From contig CM045739.1 in NCBI GenBank assembly GCA_024760905.1, positions 244,501 to 308,500 of the forward strand: 64,000 nucleotides of DNA, in the 5' to 3' direction. Positions 33,345 through 45,600 of this stretch are shown piece after piece. The notes under the pieces were generated by a model that worked only from the letters and a program-made list of their open reading frames with translations, had not been told where the DNA came from and did no database searches. The position numbers and the translations under genes were made by a program. Source of the DNA: Plotosus lineatus (Eukaryota > Chordata > Actinopteri > Siluriformes > Plotosidae). Within the stretch, counting starts at the first letter, position 1, and each line of letters begins with the position of its first letter.

Positions 33345-36035
33345 CAGGTCAGGTCAAGTATGAGGGCATGCGCCGGGACGGCACTTCGCTCTGTCCACCA
33401 GCCGCCTCCACTCATCCGGCCATCTCCTGGTGATCGACCAGGCCTGCGCAGGGCCCATACCCCCCGGCAGGGCAGCCCTCAGCTGTGACAACTACTTCGC
33501 ATGCGGCCGTCCCCACGATCGGCTCCAGCCCCTATTATCCCGAACGGACAGGATCCGGTGTGAAAGACTCCATGATCTCTGCTCTTTCATGACCCACAGC
33601 GATCGAGTCAACAGCAGCATCCAAGAAGTTGCTGAAAGCCTGGATCTTGGTTTTGATCCAGTGATCCAGGAGACTCGCAAACCAAGTAGTTCCGCCTCCT
33701 CACCCAGCGAACAGAGAGTCTCCGTCCTGACATCCACTGTCTCCCCGAAGATCACTACATCATCAGCAAAGTCCAGAACAGTAATCCGAACTTCACCAAA
33801 CGACACCCCGCAGGCCAATCCGCCCGATACCACCACTATGATCCAGTCCATTGCAGTACTGAAGGGAGTGGGGGCCAGAACACACCCCTGCCTCACTCCG
33901 GTCTCTACCAAAAAGAAGTCAGAGGTGGGAGCCCCACACCTCACAGCACTCTCTGTCCCAGAATACAGCGACAATATCAGCCAGACCAGAGCCGACGGGA
34001 TCCCACGTAGACAAAGTATGCCCCAGAGGGCCTCCCTATCCACCGAGTCGAACGCCTTGCGAAAGTCTATATAGGCGGCAAGGAAACCCCTATCAAACTC
34101 CCGCAAGCGCTCAGATAGGACGTGGAGCGCCAGTATCCGGTCAACGGTAGACTTCTTCGGTGTAAACCCGGATTGTTCAGGGTGCTGGTGTGCTAGAAGC
34201 TGCTGTCGATCCTGTCCAGTAGAATCCGTGCGAAGACCTTGCCCGGAACTGAGAGGAGAGTAACCCCCCGGTAGCTGTTGCTTTCTCGGATATCACCCTT
34301 CCCCTTCCAGATCGGGACAACAATGCCCCGTTTCCAGTCAGTTGGGATGATACCAGTGCTCCAAACGGACTACACGAGAATGAACAGCCACCTGAGGACG
34401 GGCTCACCTCCCGACTTATGCATTTCCACGTGGATATCACAAACTCCCGCAGATTTGCCATCCGCCAAGCGCCACACTGCCCTCCGAGTTTCCTCAAGAG
34501 TTGGCGGGTCACAACTTGGGGGAGGTTCGGCAACAAGAGTTTCAGCATCCCCAACGGCCAGGCTCCGGTCGGGAGGGTCAGCAAGATACAACTCCTCAAT
34601 GTACTCGAATTCAAGTAGCCCTTGACCGTCTCACAGAGATCGTGGACCGCAGCCTCCCAATCTCTTCGCACCGCCTTGACGGCTTTGCACTTCAGGTCCC
34701 TGGCCAGTCCAGCTCTGCCATCAAGTCGAGTCTGTCTTGCTCTCTCGATGACGTCGATGATCTCAGAGGAGATGGCTATTCCCAGTCGTCTGGGCGACCC
34801 TGGTATGCAGCCACGGGACACCTCCAGGATGCGGTCTCTGAAGCCAGCCCAGAGATACTCCATGCCTGCACCCGCATCCAGATCCTCCAGGGATTCCCCA
34901 AGCCTACTGGCAAACTCCGAAGCCACATCAGAGTCCCCGAGTTGGCACACGTCAATCGCATTTGATGAGCCAGGGCCTTCTCGGGGCGCCTGAATTGGAT
35001 CTTCAGAGTTGCCACCAGAAGCCCGTGATCTCCTGAGAAGAGCTGGGCACTTCTGAAGACACAGCAGTTCTGGACCAGCCGCCAGTGACTACCCACGTGA
35101 ACATGGTCAATCTCATTCCTAGTGATGCCGTCATTGGAGTACCAAGTCCAGCGTCGCAGATCTGATCTCTGGAACCATGAGCCAGCAATCCTTAAGCCCC
35201 GACTTTTTGTGACGTCAAGAAGCATTAAGGCGCTTTCATCGTGGCGTCCAGAGCCATGAGGACCGACACATGCTTCATAGCCATCCTGGTTAGTGCCAGT
35301 GGTCACATTGAAGTCCCCCAGTACGATCAGGGTTCCCTTCCCGGAACCCCCGACACCACTGAGTTGAGCTCATCGTAGAAGGTTTCCTTCGTGGATCGAT
35401 CACTCACCCCGATCGGAGCGTACACTGCAACGATAGAGAGCGTCCCCACTGTGTGAGTCACCCTCAGTTGCATAATACGCTCGTTGACCGGAACCACCTC
35501 CAATACCAAGGGAGCCAATCAATCAGCGATGGCAACGGCCACTGCCTGAGTGTGAAGACTGTCGGCCCGGCCAGACCAGTAGTAGGTGTCCCCACCAACA
35601 CCTGTCTCGCCGGACCCAGGCCTCCACACCTCAGAGAGGGCCGCAACGCCACTGCCGAGCAGACTAAGCTTCCTTGATAACTGAGGCACATGAGCGTCGT
35701 CACGCAGGGAAGTTACGTTCCATGCGCCGACCCAGACCGACCACCTCAGATTCAACCGAGGCGATCGAAAGCAGCTGGTGTCCGATACCTTTGCACCACC
35801 CAAGTCGCTCACCCTATCACGCCCGACCTGGTTGCTCCAAGATTTTACCCCTATCATGCAGTGGGGGTCCCGGCGGCTTTGCTCCACCCCCCCTCATACG
35901 ACGCCGCCTGAGGCAGGCGTTGGGGTTACTCCCCGGAGCGGACTACAGCGTTTTGTTGTGTGTTCTGCTGGCGCTTTTAAGAGGGCGGGGGTGCAAGGCA
36001 GATGCCCAGAGGTACCCAGAGGCCTGAAGAGGGGA
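33345..36035 (-). mobile_element. APE-type LINE, unassigned lineage, internally deleted
   Basis: The minus strand reads WVGAWNVTSLRDDAHVPQLS, VAALSEVWRPGSGETGVGG and VAVYAPIGVSD (endonuclease), then NEIDHVHVGSHW. The RT follows: FLAAYIDFRKAFDSVDREAL, GVRQGCVLAPTPFSTAMDWI and VLDFADDVVIFGET. A deletion near 33560 joins the post-RT region directly to RDNRGWSRSWGRPHAK near the C-terminus. Frames are broken throughout (35519-35887, 35327-35518, 34776-35306, 34177-34950, 33492-34106). The left end meets the SINE at 33340; the right end is the insertion site of the next RTE-X copy. Confidence 0.85.
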
Positions 36036-36049
36036 TTGAAAGGACTAAT

Positions 36050-39000
36050 CTTCTTCTTTCTTCTTTGAATCGCCATGAATCGTCTGTTTGGTTTTCCTCT
36101 AGGCATTCTGCCTGGTAGTTCCAACCTCAGCATCCTACTACCAATATACTCACGATCTCTCCTCTGTAAATGTCCAAACAATCTCAATCTAGCTTCTCTG
36201 ACTTTGTCTTCAAAACGTCTCACATGTGCTGTCCCTCTGACGTGCCCATTCATGATCCTATCCATCCTCGTTACTCCCAAAGGGAACCTCAACATTTTCA
36301 TCTCTGCTACCTCCAACTCTGCCTCCTGTCATTTCCCCAGGGCCACTGTTTCTAAACCATACAACATCGCTGGCCTCACCAACGTCTTGTACACTTTTCC
36401 TTTCATTCTTGCCGATACCCTCCGATCACACATCACTCTGGACACTTTTCTCCAACCATTCCAACCTGCCTGCACACACTTCTTCACCTCTTTTCCACAC
36501 TCTCTACTTCTCTGGATTGTTGACCCTAAGTACTTAAAATCCACCTTCTTTATCTCTGCTCCCTGTAACCTCACTATTCCTCTTGGGTCCTTGCCATTCA
36601 CACACATCTATTCTGTCTTACTGAGGCTAACCTTCATTCCCCTCCTTTCCAGGGCATACCTCCCCCTCTCTAGATTTTCCTGCACTTGTTCTCTGCTCTC
36701 ACTGCAGATCACAATGTCATGTGCAAACATCATAGTCCATGGGGAATCTCGTCTCACCTTGTCTGTCAGCCTGTCTATCACCATAGCAAACAAGAAGGGG
36801 CTGAGAGCTGACCCTTGATGTAGTCCCACCTCCACCTTGAACTCTTCTGTCACACCAACGGCACACCTCACCACTGTCTTACATCTCTTATACATGTCCT
36901 GCACCACTCTAACATTCTTCTCTGCCACTCCAGACTTCCTCATACGATACCACAGTTCCTCTCTCGGCACCCTGTCATATGCTTCTCCAGATCCACAAAG
37001 GCACAATGCAGCTCCTTCTGACCTTTTCTGTACTTCTCTATTAACATCCTCAAGACAAACACTGCATCTGTAGTGCTCCTTCTTGGCATGAAACCAAACT
37101 GTTGTTCACATATGCTGACCTCTGCCCTTAGTCTAGCTTCCACTATTCTTTCCCATAACTTCATCATATGGCTCATCAACTTTATCCCCCTGGAGTTGCC
37201 ACAACTCTGGACCTCTGCCTTGTTCTTAAAAATGGGCACCATCACACTTCTTCTCCATTCCTCTGGCATCCTCTCACTCTCTAAAACCTTGTTGAATGTT
37301 CTTGTCAGGAAATTTACTGCTTCCTCTCCTAGACACTTCCATACCTCCACCGGTATGTCATCAGGGCAAACTGCCTTTCCACTCTTCATCCTCTTCAATG
37401 CCTTCTCACTTCACCCTTACTAATCTTTGCTACTTCCTGGTCCTCAACTGTCACCTATTGTACTCTTTTTTCTCTCTCATTTTCCTCATTCATCAGCTCT
37501 TCAAAGTACTCTTTCCATCTTCCCAGCACACTTCTGTCATCAGTCAATATATTTCCCTCTAAGTCCTTAATCACTCTAACTTTCTGCACATCCTTCCCAT
37601 CTCTATTTCTCTGCTGTGCCAACCTGTATAAATCCTTTTCTCCCTCTTTACTTTCCAACCGAGCATACAAGTCATCATACGTCCTCTGTTTGGCCTTTGA
37701 TACAGATACCTTCGCCTTACTCTGTCTCCCTGTACTCCTGTTTACTCTCTTCGGTCCTCTCTATGTCCCACTTCTTCTTAGCTAACCTCTTCCTTTGTAC
37801 ACACTCCTGAACTTCCTCATTCCACCACCAAGTCTCCTTATCTACTCTCCTTCCAGATGACACACCAAGTATTCTCCTACCTGTCTCCCTGATCACATTA
37901 GCTGTAGTTGTCGAGGCATCTGGAAGCACTTCCTGACCACCCAAAGCCTGTTTCAACTAGACAACAACACACACTTCCTTTTTCAGCTTCCACCACTTTG
38001 TCTTCTGCTCTGCCTTTGCCTTCTTCACCTTCCTCACCATCAGCATCATCCTGCACACCACCATCCTATGCTGTTTGGCAACACTCTCACCCGCTACTAC
38101 TTTGCAGTCACTGACTTCCTTCAAATTACATCGCCTGCACAAGATGGAGTCTACCTGTGTGCTCCTACCTCCGCTTTTATAAGTCACTCTATGCTCCTCT
38201 CTCCTCTGGAAGAAAGTATTTACCGCAGCCATTTCCATCCTTTTTGCAAAATCTACCAACATCTGTCCTTCTGCGTTCCTGTCCTGAATACCAAACCTGC
38301 CCATCACTTCCTCGTCCCCTCTGTTTCCTGCACCAACATGCCCATTGAAGTCTGCCCCAATGACTACTCTTTCATCTTTGGGGGTATTCTGCATCACTTC
38401 ATCTCACTCACTCCAGAATCTCTCCTTCTCTTCTAGCTCACATCCTGTCTGTGGGGCATAAGCACTAACAACATTGAACATCATGCCTTCAATTTCTAAC
38501 TTGAGACTCATCACTCTGTCTGACACTCTTTTCACTTTTAGAACATTCCTGGCAAACCCCTCCTTCAAGCTGACTCCTACTCCATTTCTCTTCCCATCCA
38601 CACCATGAAAAAACAGCTTAAACCCTGCTCCTAAGCTTCTAGCCTTGCTCCTGAACACACAGTATGTCCACCTTCCTCCTCTGCATCATGTCAGCCAGCT
38701 CTCTACCTTTTCTTTGCATAGTTCCAACATTCAAAGTCCCTACTTTCAGTTCTAGACTCCTGCCTTTCCTCTTCTCTCTCTGCCTACGGACACGCCTCCC
38801 GCCTCTCCTTCTTCGACGTCTTCAACCAACAGTAGTCCAATTTCCACCAGCACCCTGTTGGTTAACGGCAATGATGGCGGTTGTTGTTAACCCGGGCCTC
38901 GACCGATCCGGTATGACATTCTTTGTAGTGACTCGCATATTTTATTTGGCATTTGTTTTATGCCGGATGTCCTTCCTGACGCAACCCTCTGCATTTATCT

Positions 39001-39071
39001 GGGGTTGGGACCGGCGTGAGGGAAAGACACTGGTTTGTGCCCCCACCCCCCTCCCCCCTCATAGCTGCATT
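36050..39071 (-). mobile_element. RTE-X LINE, nearly full length, 12-bp TSD
   Basis: GAAAGGACTAAT lies at 36038-36049 and 39072-39083. The 5' end is at the right (GCAGCTATGAG with a G-rich run). The coding order is endonuclease (38404-38658, 37957-38397), linker, RT (36940-37398, [17 protein letters not shown]; 36608-37006, [11 protein letters not shown]) and C-terminus (35894-36316, RLFGHLQRRDREYIGS). The last part of the 3' end is replaced by an AAG-rich stretch, so the usual CGDP end is missing. The catalytic box is FAHD rather than FADD, and several frameshifts are present. The copy is dead. Confidence 0.93.
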
Positions 39072-39246
39072 GAAAGGACTAATATGGTGCCAAAAAAGTT
39101 CAGACCGGTGTAAAAAAAACTTTTTCCTAATTTTTTTTTAAAGGAATTTGTTTATATTGGTTTGTTATTGTTGGTGGATCCACAAAACAAGAAAAAAAAA
39201 AGAATGTATCATGTTCTAAATCATATTGTGGGTAAATATACAATAA

Positions 39247-39590
39247 GAGCAGTGGTGGCCTGGTGGTAAAGGGTGCTGGATTGCTTATCCTAAGGTTGGG
39301 GGTTCGAGTCCGACTCTCCACAAGGTTGTCACTGTCCCCCCCAGTGCAGTTAACTGGGTTATCAAAGGCCGGCCATGTCTCTCACTGTCTCTGGTGAGAG
39401 GTTCATGTAAAAGAACCATTGCTGACATTCGTTAATGAGTAAGCTGCAAAGTCGTCAGCGTGTTTCTGTCCCTTGCTAAAGGGTTGTGTCAGGAAGGGCA
39501 TTCGACGTAAAAACCTATGCCAAATCAAATGTGCGAATCATTCGTTGTGATGACCTCTGAAAAAATGGGGAAAAGCCGAAAGAAAATCAT
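39247..39590 (+). mobile_element. tRNA-derived SINE, full length, with RTE-X LINE ends
   Basis: The head has an A-box-like TGGCCTGGTGG (39256-39266) and a B box GGTTCGAGTCC (39301-39311). The middle has TGTCTCTCACTGTCTCTGGT and GTAAAAGAACCATTGCTGA. The 3' body, from about 39480, reads GTCAGGAAGGGCATTCGACG then TGCCAAATCAAATGTGCGAA, matching the 5' leader of the RTE-X LINE. It passes directly into GACCTCTGAAAA and GGGGAAAAGCCGAAAG, matching the LINE 3' end. RNA polymerase III would transcribe it, and the LINE reverse transcriptase could copy it through the shared tail. Confidence 0.92.
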
Positions 39591-39644
39591 CACTGGTTTG
39601 TTAGAACACAGACTAAGTATACCATCAGTCAAACTCAGTGGATA

Positions 39645-39695
39645 GGTGTTGTCTGTGTGTGTGTGTGTGTATGTGTGTGTGTGTGTGTGTGTGTA
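39645..39695. repeat. (GT)n microsatellite
   Basis: A GT run with one AT interruption. The CVCVCVY frame across it is an artefact. Confidence 0.95.
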
Positions 39696-39785
39696 TTGTG
39701 TAAGAGCTCATATAAGTGTGAATCAGCATCTGTGTACTACAGTGCAGTACACAACAGTCCACAAGACTATCAGATACTATATGAA

Positions 39786-39845
39786 GATTGAGTGCTGTGG
39801 CGACCCCGGAAAAAATGGGAAAAGCCGAAAGGAAAAGAAGAAGAA
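39786..39845 (+). mobile_element. RTE-X/SINE 3' tail fragment
   Basis: GTGCTGTGGCGACCCCGG, then GGGAAAAGCCGAAAGG and an AAG run. This is only the shared 3' tail, so LINE and SINE origin cannot be separated. Confidence 0.85.
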
Positions 39846-39972
39846 GATTGAAGCATCTGAAAAAAAATGTTCATGTATTATTTGGAAAATACGAATGAGA
39901 TTTATGACCCAACATTGTTTATTTAAAAGCCGTTTGGAGACCTTTATTTTGAAGTGTCTTTGTTAAGCCGCC

Positions 39973-40032
39973 ATGTTGTTGTGTATTTGAGAGTTGTGGC
40001 GTATGAATGCGTCGCTCCGTTTAAACAACTAA
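39973..40032 (+). promoter_or_regulatory. Candidate upstream ORFs of the PTTG1IP-family gene
   Basis: GCCGCCATG at 39967-39975 has an ideal Kozak context and opens a five-codon frame ending at 39990. A second frame runs 40003-40032 (ATG AAT GCG to TAA). Both would precede the main start at 40048 if transcription begins upstream of 39970. No TATA box is evident. Confidence 0.35.
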
Positions 40033-40047
40033 AGTAGAGCTGAAATC

Positions 40048-40192
40048 ATGAAAAAGACTAAAGTTACTGTAAAGTTTATGAACGTAACTGAATTTATATT
40101 CTCAATCTGTGGTGTAGTGGTCTGTATGGTGTTTATTCAGGCTGCTAACGGTGATGCTAACGCTAAGCCTTCACCTGCCCCTCTTGGTCATC
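40048..40192 (+). CDS. pttg1ip: PTTG1IP-family exon 1 (signal peptide)
   Basis: The start is ATG in GAAATCATGA, giving [20 protein letters not shown] then the hydrophobic core and a Pro/Ala-rich spacer ending PLGH. The donor is TC|GTAAGT. An internal Met (MNVTEF) could also start the protein with an intact signal peptide. Confidence 0.9.
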
Positions 40193-42073
40193 GTAAGTAC
40201 TTTTAACGTTTAGCTCAGGCTCGGTGGAAGTTTCAAAAATAAATATAAAAATAAATACAACGGTCCGTCGGTGGGAACATTCTCTGAGTCTCCCCTCGCC
40301 TTCGGAGAAGAACTATTAAATACGCTAGATTAAAGGTAGACTCACTTGTAAGCGATATCGACGCGTAATAGTGCAACTTTTTTCGTGTGTTTTTTTCTTG
40401 GTTGGCCGACAAAATGCGGGGTCTCATCGAAAATCTTCGATATTGATTATCAATGAGGATCCGTAACCTGCACTGGCTGTGTCATGCACTCTATCGAACC
40501 ATCACTTAAAATGTAAATAAAACGAACACAGCTATTTTCTTTAATGACCCTTTGCGCATTTTCCCTCCTCTGTATATTTTAAATGTAGCCTCTATTTGAT
40601 TCTCTCGAGTCCAGAGAATTCGGTTCATTTAGTTGTGTACAGTATTTCAGTTGCTGCTCAAGTTTGGGTTATGGGACAGTCGCTGTTTCAGCCTGTAGTG
40701 TGAGGAGCACAGAACCGAGAGTAAAAACCTGCGTCTTCCTCCACAATTTGTTCATTCCATGCCAGATCGGCTCATAATTGCCTGTTAGAGTTTTTTATTA
40801 ATTAAAGATGGGAATTTATTATTTATTTCGGATACGTGTAACAGATTTGGAAAATCCCATTTTATATCGGAGGAGATTATGTGGGAAATCCGAGTTGACC
40901 TAGTTACTAAAAGAAAAGTAAATAATAAACACAGCAGTAGATTCCTGCAGAGCTGATATTTATTTTCCACACGTCCCCTATAATACATCCCAAAGAACCA
41001 GATCTGAGCATAAACAGAACGGATCTTAGATGCAGTTCCTACGTCAGCAGTAACATTCAGGATTTTTTTGTCATGTTCCCACTTAACGAAATTTCAGCAT
41101 TAAAAGGTACAAATGATACAATAAACTGCAATCAATGTTGTCAAGAGCAGAATATACACTAAACTTAAAGTAAAAATATAAAATGGAAATGTAAACTACC
41201 GATGAACGATAAGAGACACGTTGCATGTATGAAAAAAATGAGTTTTTTTTTTGTTGTTGTTGAAAACTAATGTATAAGCGCGCAGGACTCCCCCAGCTGC
41301 GAATTTATAGAAAGGGCAGATTTAGTGATGTGTAAAAATCAGCTACTTGAGCCGTTCGAAAACAAAAAGCTGCTCTGAATTTTCACCAAATTTTGAGCAG
41401 GACCAATACTTGATCTTTTGAGAACATACAAGTCAGTGACCTGTTATTTTTATTGTAATTGATGTTGTTATTGTAATAATTATTGTTTTTCTGTTTTATA
41501 GTGTGCAGTACTTTGACCAGCTGTGATTCCTGTCTGAAAAATGTCTCTGTAAGAAACTTAAACACAGCAGAGAGATTTTTGTTTGATATTTACACATTTG
41601 AGTTTATTTATTGTGCATTGTATGTATAATTCTCCCCCAGTGCACTAAGTGAGTTATCAAGGGTCAGCGTTGTCTCTCACTGTCTGATGAGAGGTTTATG
41701 TAAAAGAATCATTGCTGATTTTCATAAAGAGAAACTACATACCCATCAGAGTGTTTCTGCCCTGCAATGGCCTTGCGAGCTGTCCAGGGTGTACCCAGCC
41801 CTCACCCAGAATTGGCTGAGATGGGTGCCAGCGTCCCCGTGACATTAGCGAGAATTAAGCAGTTCAGAAAATGAATGAATGGATGAATGTATATTTCTAT
41901 AAACACATGTTTGATTATTGTGTTCATGTGTACCATAGTGTTTGTGGTGTTACACGAATGACACCTGTACAGTTTATCCTGTGTCTCACCTGCTTCCTCC
42001 GCCATCAGTGTGTAAACTTTCTCAGGCCCGCTGGGGGGTGTGTTCAGGTATATATATGGACATGCATACATAC

Positions 42074-42137
<64 letters not shown>

Positions 42138-42230
42138 AACACACACATTGTGAGAAGTGTAAACAAGTGTTAATAACAGGTATAAACTGTAAAAAAAAAA
42201 AAAGGTGTTGTTTTTTTTTTTTAATAAAAG

Positions 42231-42268
<38 letters not shown>

Positions 42269-42607
42269 GTGAACTTTGAGGCTTTGATCATTGTAATGGC
42301 TGTGTTAGTATGTGTGGTGTTGCTGGCCATCACTGTGTGCTGCTGTTTCTGCTGTTGTCGTTCTGGACGATCGTCACGGTAACTCACACTCACTCTTCTT
42401 GTCTGTCACTCTTCTGTTTTTTGTTTGTTTTTTGTTTACTTTAATACAATGTTTATTATAATAAATGTATAAATTGACAGACTCTGCCACCAGTTATACA
42501 ATGACCAATCAGAGAGCTTCTTACACATATTAGAATATGTTCTGTCATTAAATATGTTTGTTAATTTTTAATATTTTGTATCTGAGTAGGAACTTACTTA
42601 TAGTGGC

Positions 42608-42639
<32 letters not shown>

Positions 42640-45600
42640 TGTGCGTGCGCACACACACAGGCCAGATCGTATTGAGGAAGAGATTGCTTGGAAAAGAGAA
42701 CGAAACAGGCAGCTATCAGATGATCGGTAAGACTCTCCCATAAATCTACCCCATCATTAGTTTAGGACTGGTTGTGTCCCAAACTGCACACTAACATGCT
42801 TAATAGGCCTGCTGGGATGACAATTTTCTGCGGAATTCTGTGTTTTTAACTTAAATTGGTCATTTCTGTAAATCCTCTTAAATTCGGGGAGAAAATTTTA
42901 GGGGGGGTATAGGGCCATCAGAAGGAGGCGCTTGTCGCAAGTGACATATGGTGTTTGAGACAAAGCGCGGCTTATCCAGGCTTCTGATCTTTCAAGTGAG
43001 CAAAGTGAAGGCTGAGTACTAAACAAGTATTCAACTGCACACTTGCTCATTTGAAAGCTTGGAAGTCCGGATAAGCCGCACTTTGTCTCAAGCACATGCA
43101 AGTGAACTTGCTACAAGCGCTTACTTTTTGGAGCGCCTCACGTATTGTAAGCCGCTCGTTGATTGGCTGTTTTAAGCTTTACAATATAAAGTGACTCGGC
43201 TCAATGCAAATGACAGCGTGTTGTGTTTTTACGAAGAGAATGTCTGGTTAGAAAATCCCAAAAATGGTTTGAACTTTAATGAAAGAAGAGGAATCCCACA
43301 GGTCAGAAAAAGATAAGGATGTCTAGAATAAGTTTAAGTGGGAATGGCTAGAGAAGATTGTGAAATTTGAGGTGAAAATCGGCAAACACACTCAAAGTAT
43401 CAGAACCTTTAAAGAAATCTTTCATCGCCGACAAGGTCTTGAGTGTTTATTGCAACGACCTGATCAATTATGGATCTCGCAGATGTGTTGTACTTATGGC
43501 CGACAGACAAGCGCACTCGGAGGTAATTACTAAATATTTATTTCGTTTAGATTATGTGAAATCGCATTGAAATGTAACTTCATAAAGGTAATCTGTATTG
43601 GTAAAATGATTGTGCGATAAACTTACTCGCGTTGTTGATAGCAGTTTAATAGGTATGGGAATTTTATTTTCATTTTATTCATTGGCTTTTTTTTTTTGCA
43701 GCCAAACGTAAGTAATTTGTTTTCAATTTGAAAATACTCAATACATTGATGATGGTTGTCATATAAATGAATACACTGTCGTTGTTATTTACCTGAGTCG
43801 TATCTCAGCATTAATTAGTAACTAGCAGGCTGGGACATTCAGTTGAAAATGTTTCATAAATTTATAAAGTGGTTTACAGGAAATATTTGTGCATATTTTT
43901 CATCTTTCATTGATACAACACAAAATATAGAGCCATAGTTGACCTATTTCTCAATTCTGTGTATATATTATATTGCAAATACATATATGTTAACAAATAA
44001 AATTATATTCCAATTAGTCTATGTATGAGATGATATGTTGCCGTGACGGAGCACAAGCCAGTGTTCACCCTCACGCCGGTCCCAAGCCTGGAGAAATGCA
44101 GAGCGTTGCGACAGGAAGGGCATCCGGCGTAAAACTTTTGCCAGAATCCATTTATGCAAATGATCAAAAGGAAATTCATACCGGATCGGTTGAGGCCCAG
44201 GCTGACAACGACCGCCATCAGTGCTGTTAACCAGCAGGGTGCTGATGGAAATTGGACTACTGTTGGTCGAAGAAGGAGAGGTGAGAGGCGTGTCTGTAGG
44301 TGGAGAAAGAAGAGGAAAGGCATGAGTCTAGGACTGAGAGTAGGGACTTTGAATGTTGGATCTATGAAAGGGAAAGGTAGAGAGCTGGCTGACATGATGC
44401 AGATGAGGAATGTGGACATACTGTGTGTCCAGGAGACCAGGTGGAAAGGTAGCAAGGCTAGAAGCTTAGGAGTAGGGTTTAAGCTGTTTTATCATGGTGT
44501 GGATGGAAAGAGAAATGGAGTAGGAGTCATCTTGAAGGAGGGGTTTGTCAGGAATGTTCTAAAAGTGAAAAGAGTGTCAAACAGAGTGATGAGTCTCAAG
44601 TTAGAAATTGACGGTATGATGTTCAATATTGTTAGTGCTTATGCCCCACAGACAGGATGTGAGCTAGAAGAGAAGGAGAGATTCTGGAGTGAGTTAGATG
44701 AAGTGATGCAGAGTACCACCAGAGGTGAAAGAGTGGTCATTGGTGCAGACTTCAATGGACATGTTGGTGGAGGCAACAGAGGGGATGAGGAATTGATGGG
44801 CAGGTTTGGCATCCAGGATAGGAACACTGAAGGACAGATGTTGATAGATTTTGCAAAAAGGATGGAAATAGCTGTGATGAATACTTTCTTCCAGAAGAGA
44901 CAGGAGCATAGGGTGACTTATAAAAGCGGAGGTAGGAGCGGACAGGTAGACTACATCTTGTGTAGGCAATGTAATTTGAAGGAAGTCAGTGACTGCAAAG
45001 TAGTAGTGGGTGAGAGTGTTGCCAAACAGCATAAGATGGTGGTGTGTGGGATGATGCTGATGATGAGGAAGGTGAAGAAGGCAAAGGCAGAGCAGAAGAC
45101 AAAGTGGTGGAAGCTGAAAAAGGAAGTGTGGTGTTGTCTTCAAGGAGGAGTTGAAACAGGCTTTGGGAAGTCAGGAAGTGCTTCCAGATGCCACAGCTAA
45201 TGTGATCAGGGAGACAGGTAGGAGAGTATTTAGTCTGTCCTCTGGAAGGAGAGTAGATAAGGAGACTTGGTGGTGGAATGAGGAAGTGCAGGAGTGTGTG
45301 TAATAGAAGAGGCTAGCTAAGAAGTGGGACATTGAGAGGATGGAAGAGAGTAAACAGGAGTATAGGCAGAAACAGCATAAGGCGAAGGTAGCAGTGTCAA
45401 AGGCCAAACAGAGGGCGTATGATGACTTGTATACTCGGTTGGACATTTTCTCAAAGGGAGAAAATGATTTATACAGGTTGGCACTGCAGAGAAATGGAGA
45501 TGGGAAAGACATGCAGCAAGTTAGAGTGATTAAGGACTTAGAGGAAAATGTATTGACTGATGACAGAAGTGTGCTAGGAAGATGGAAAGAGTACTTTGAA

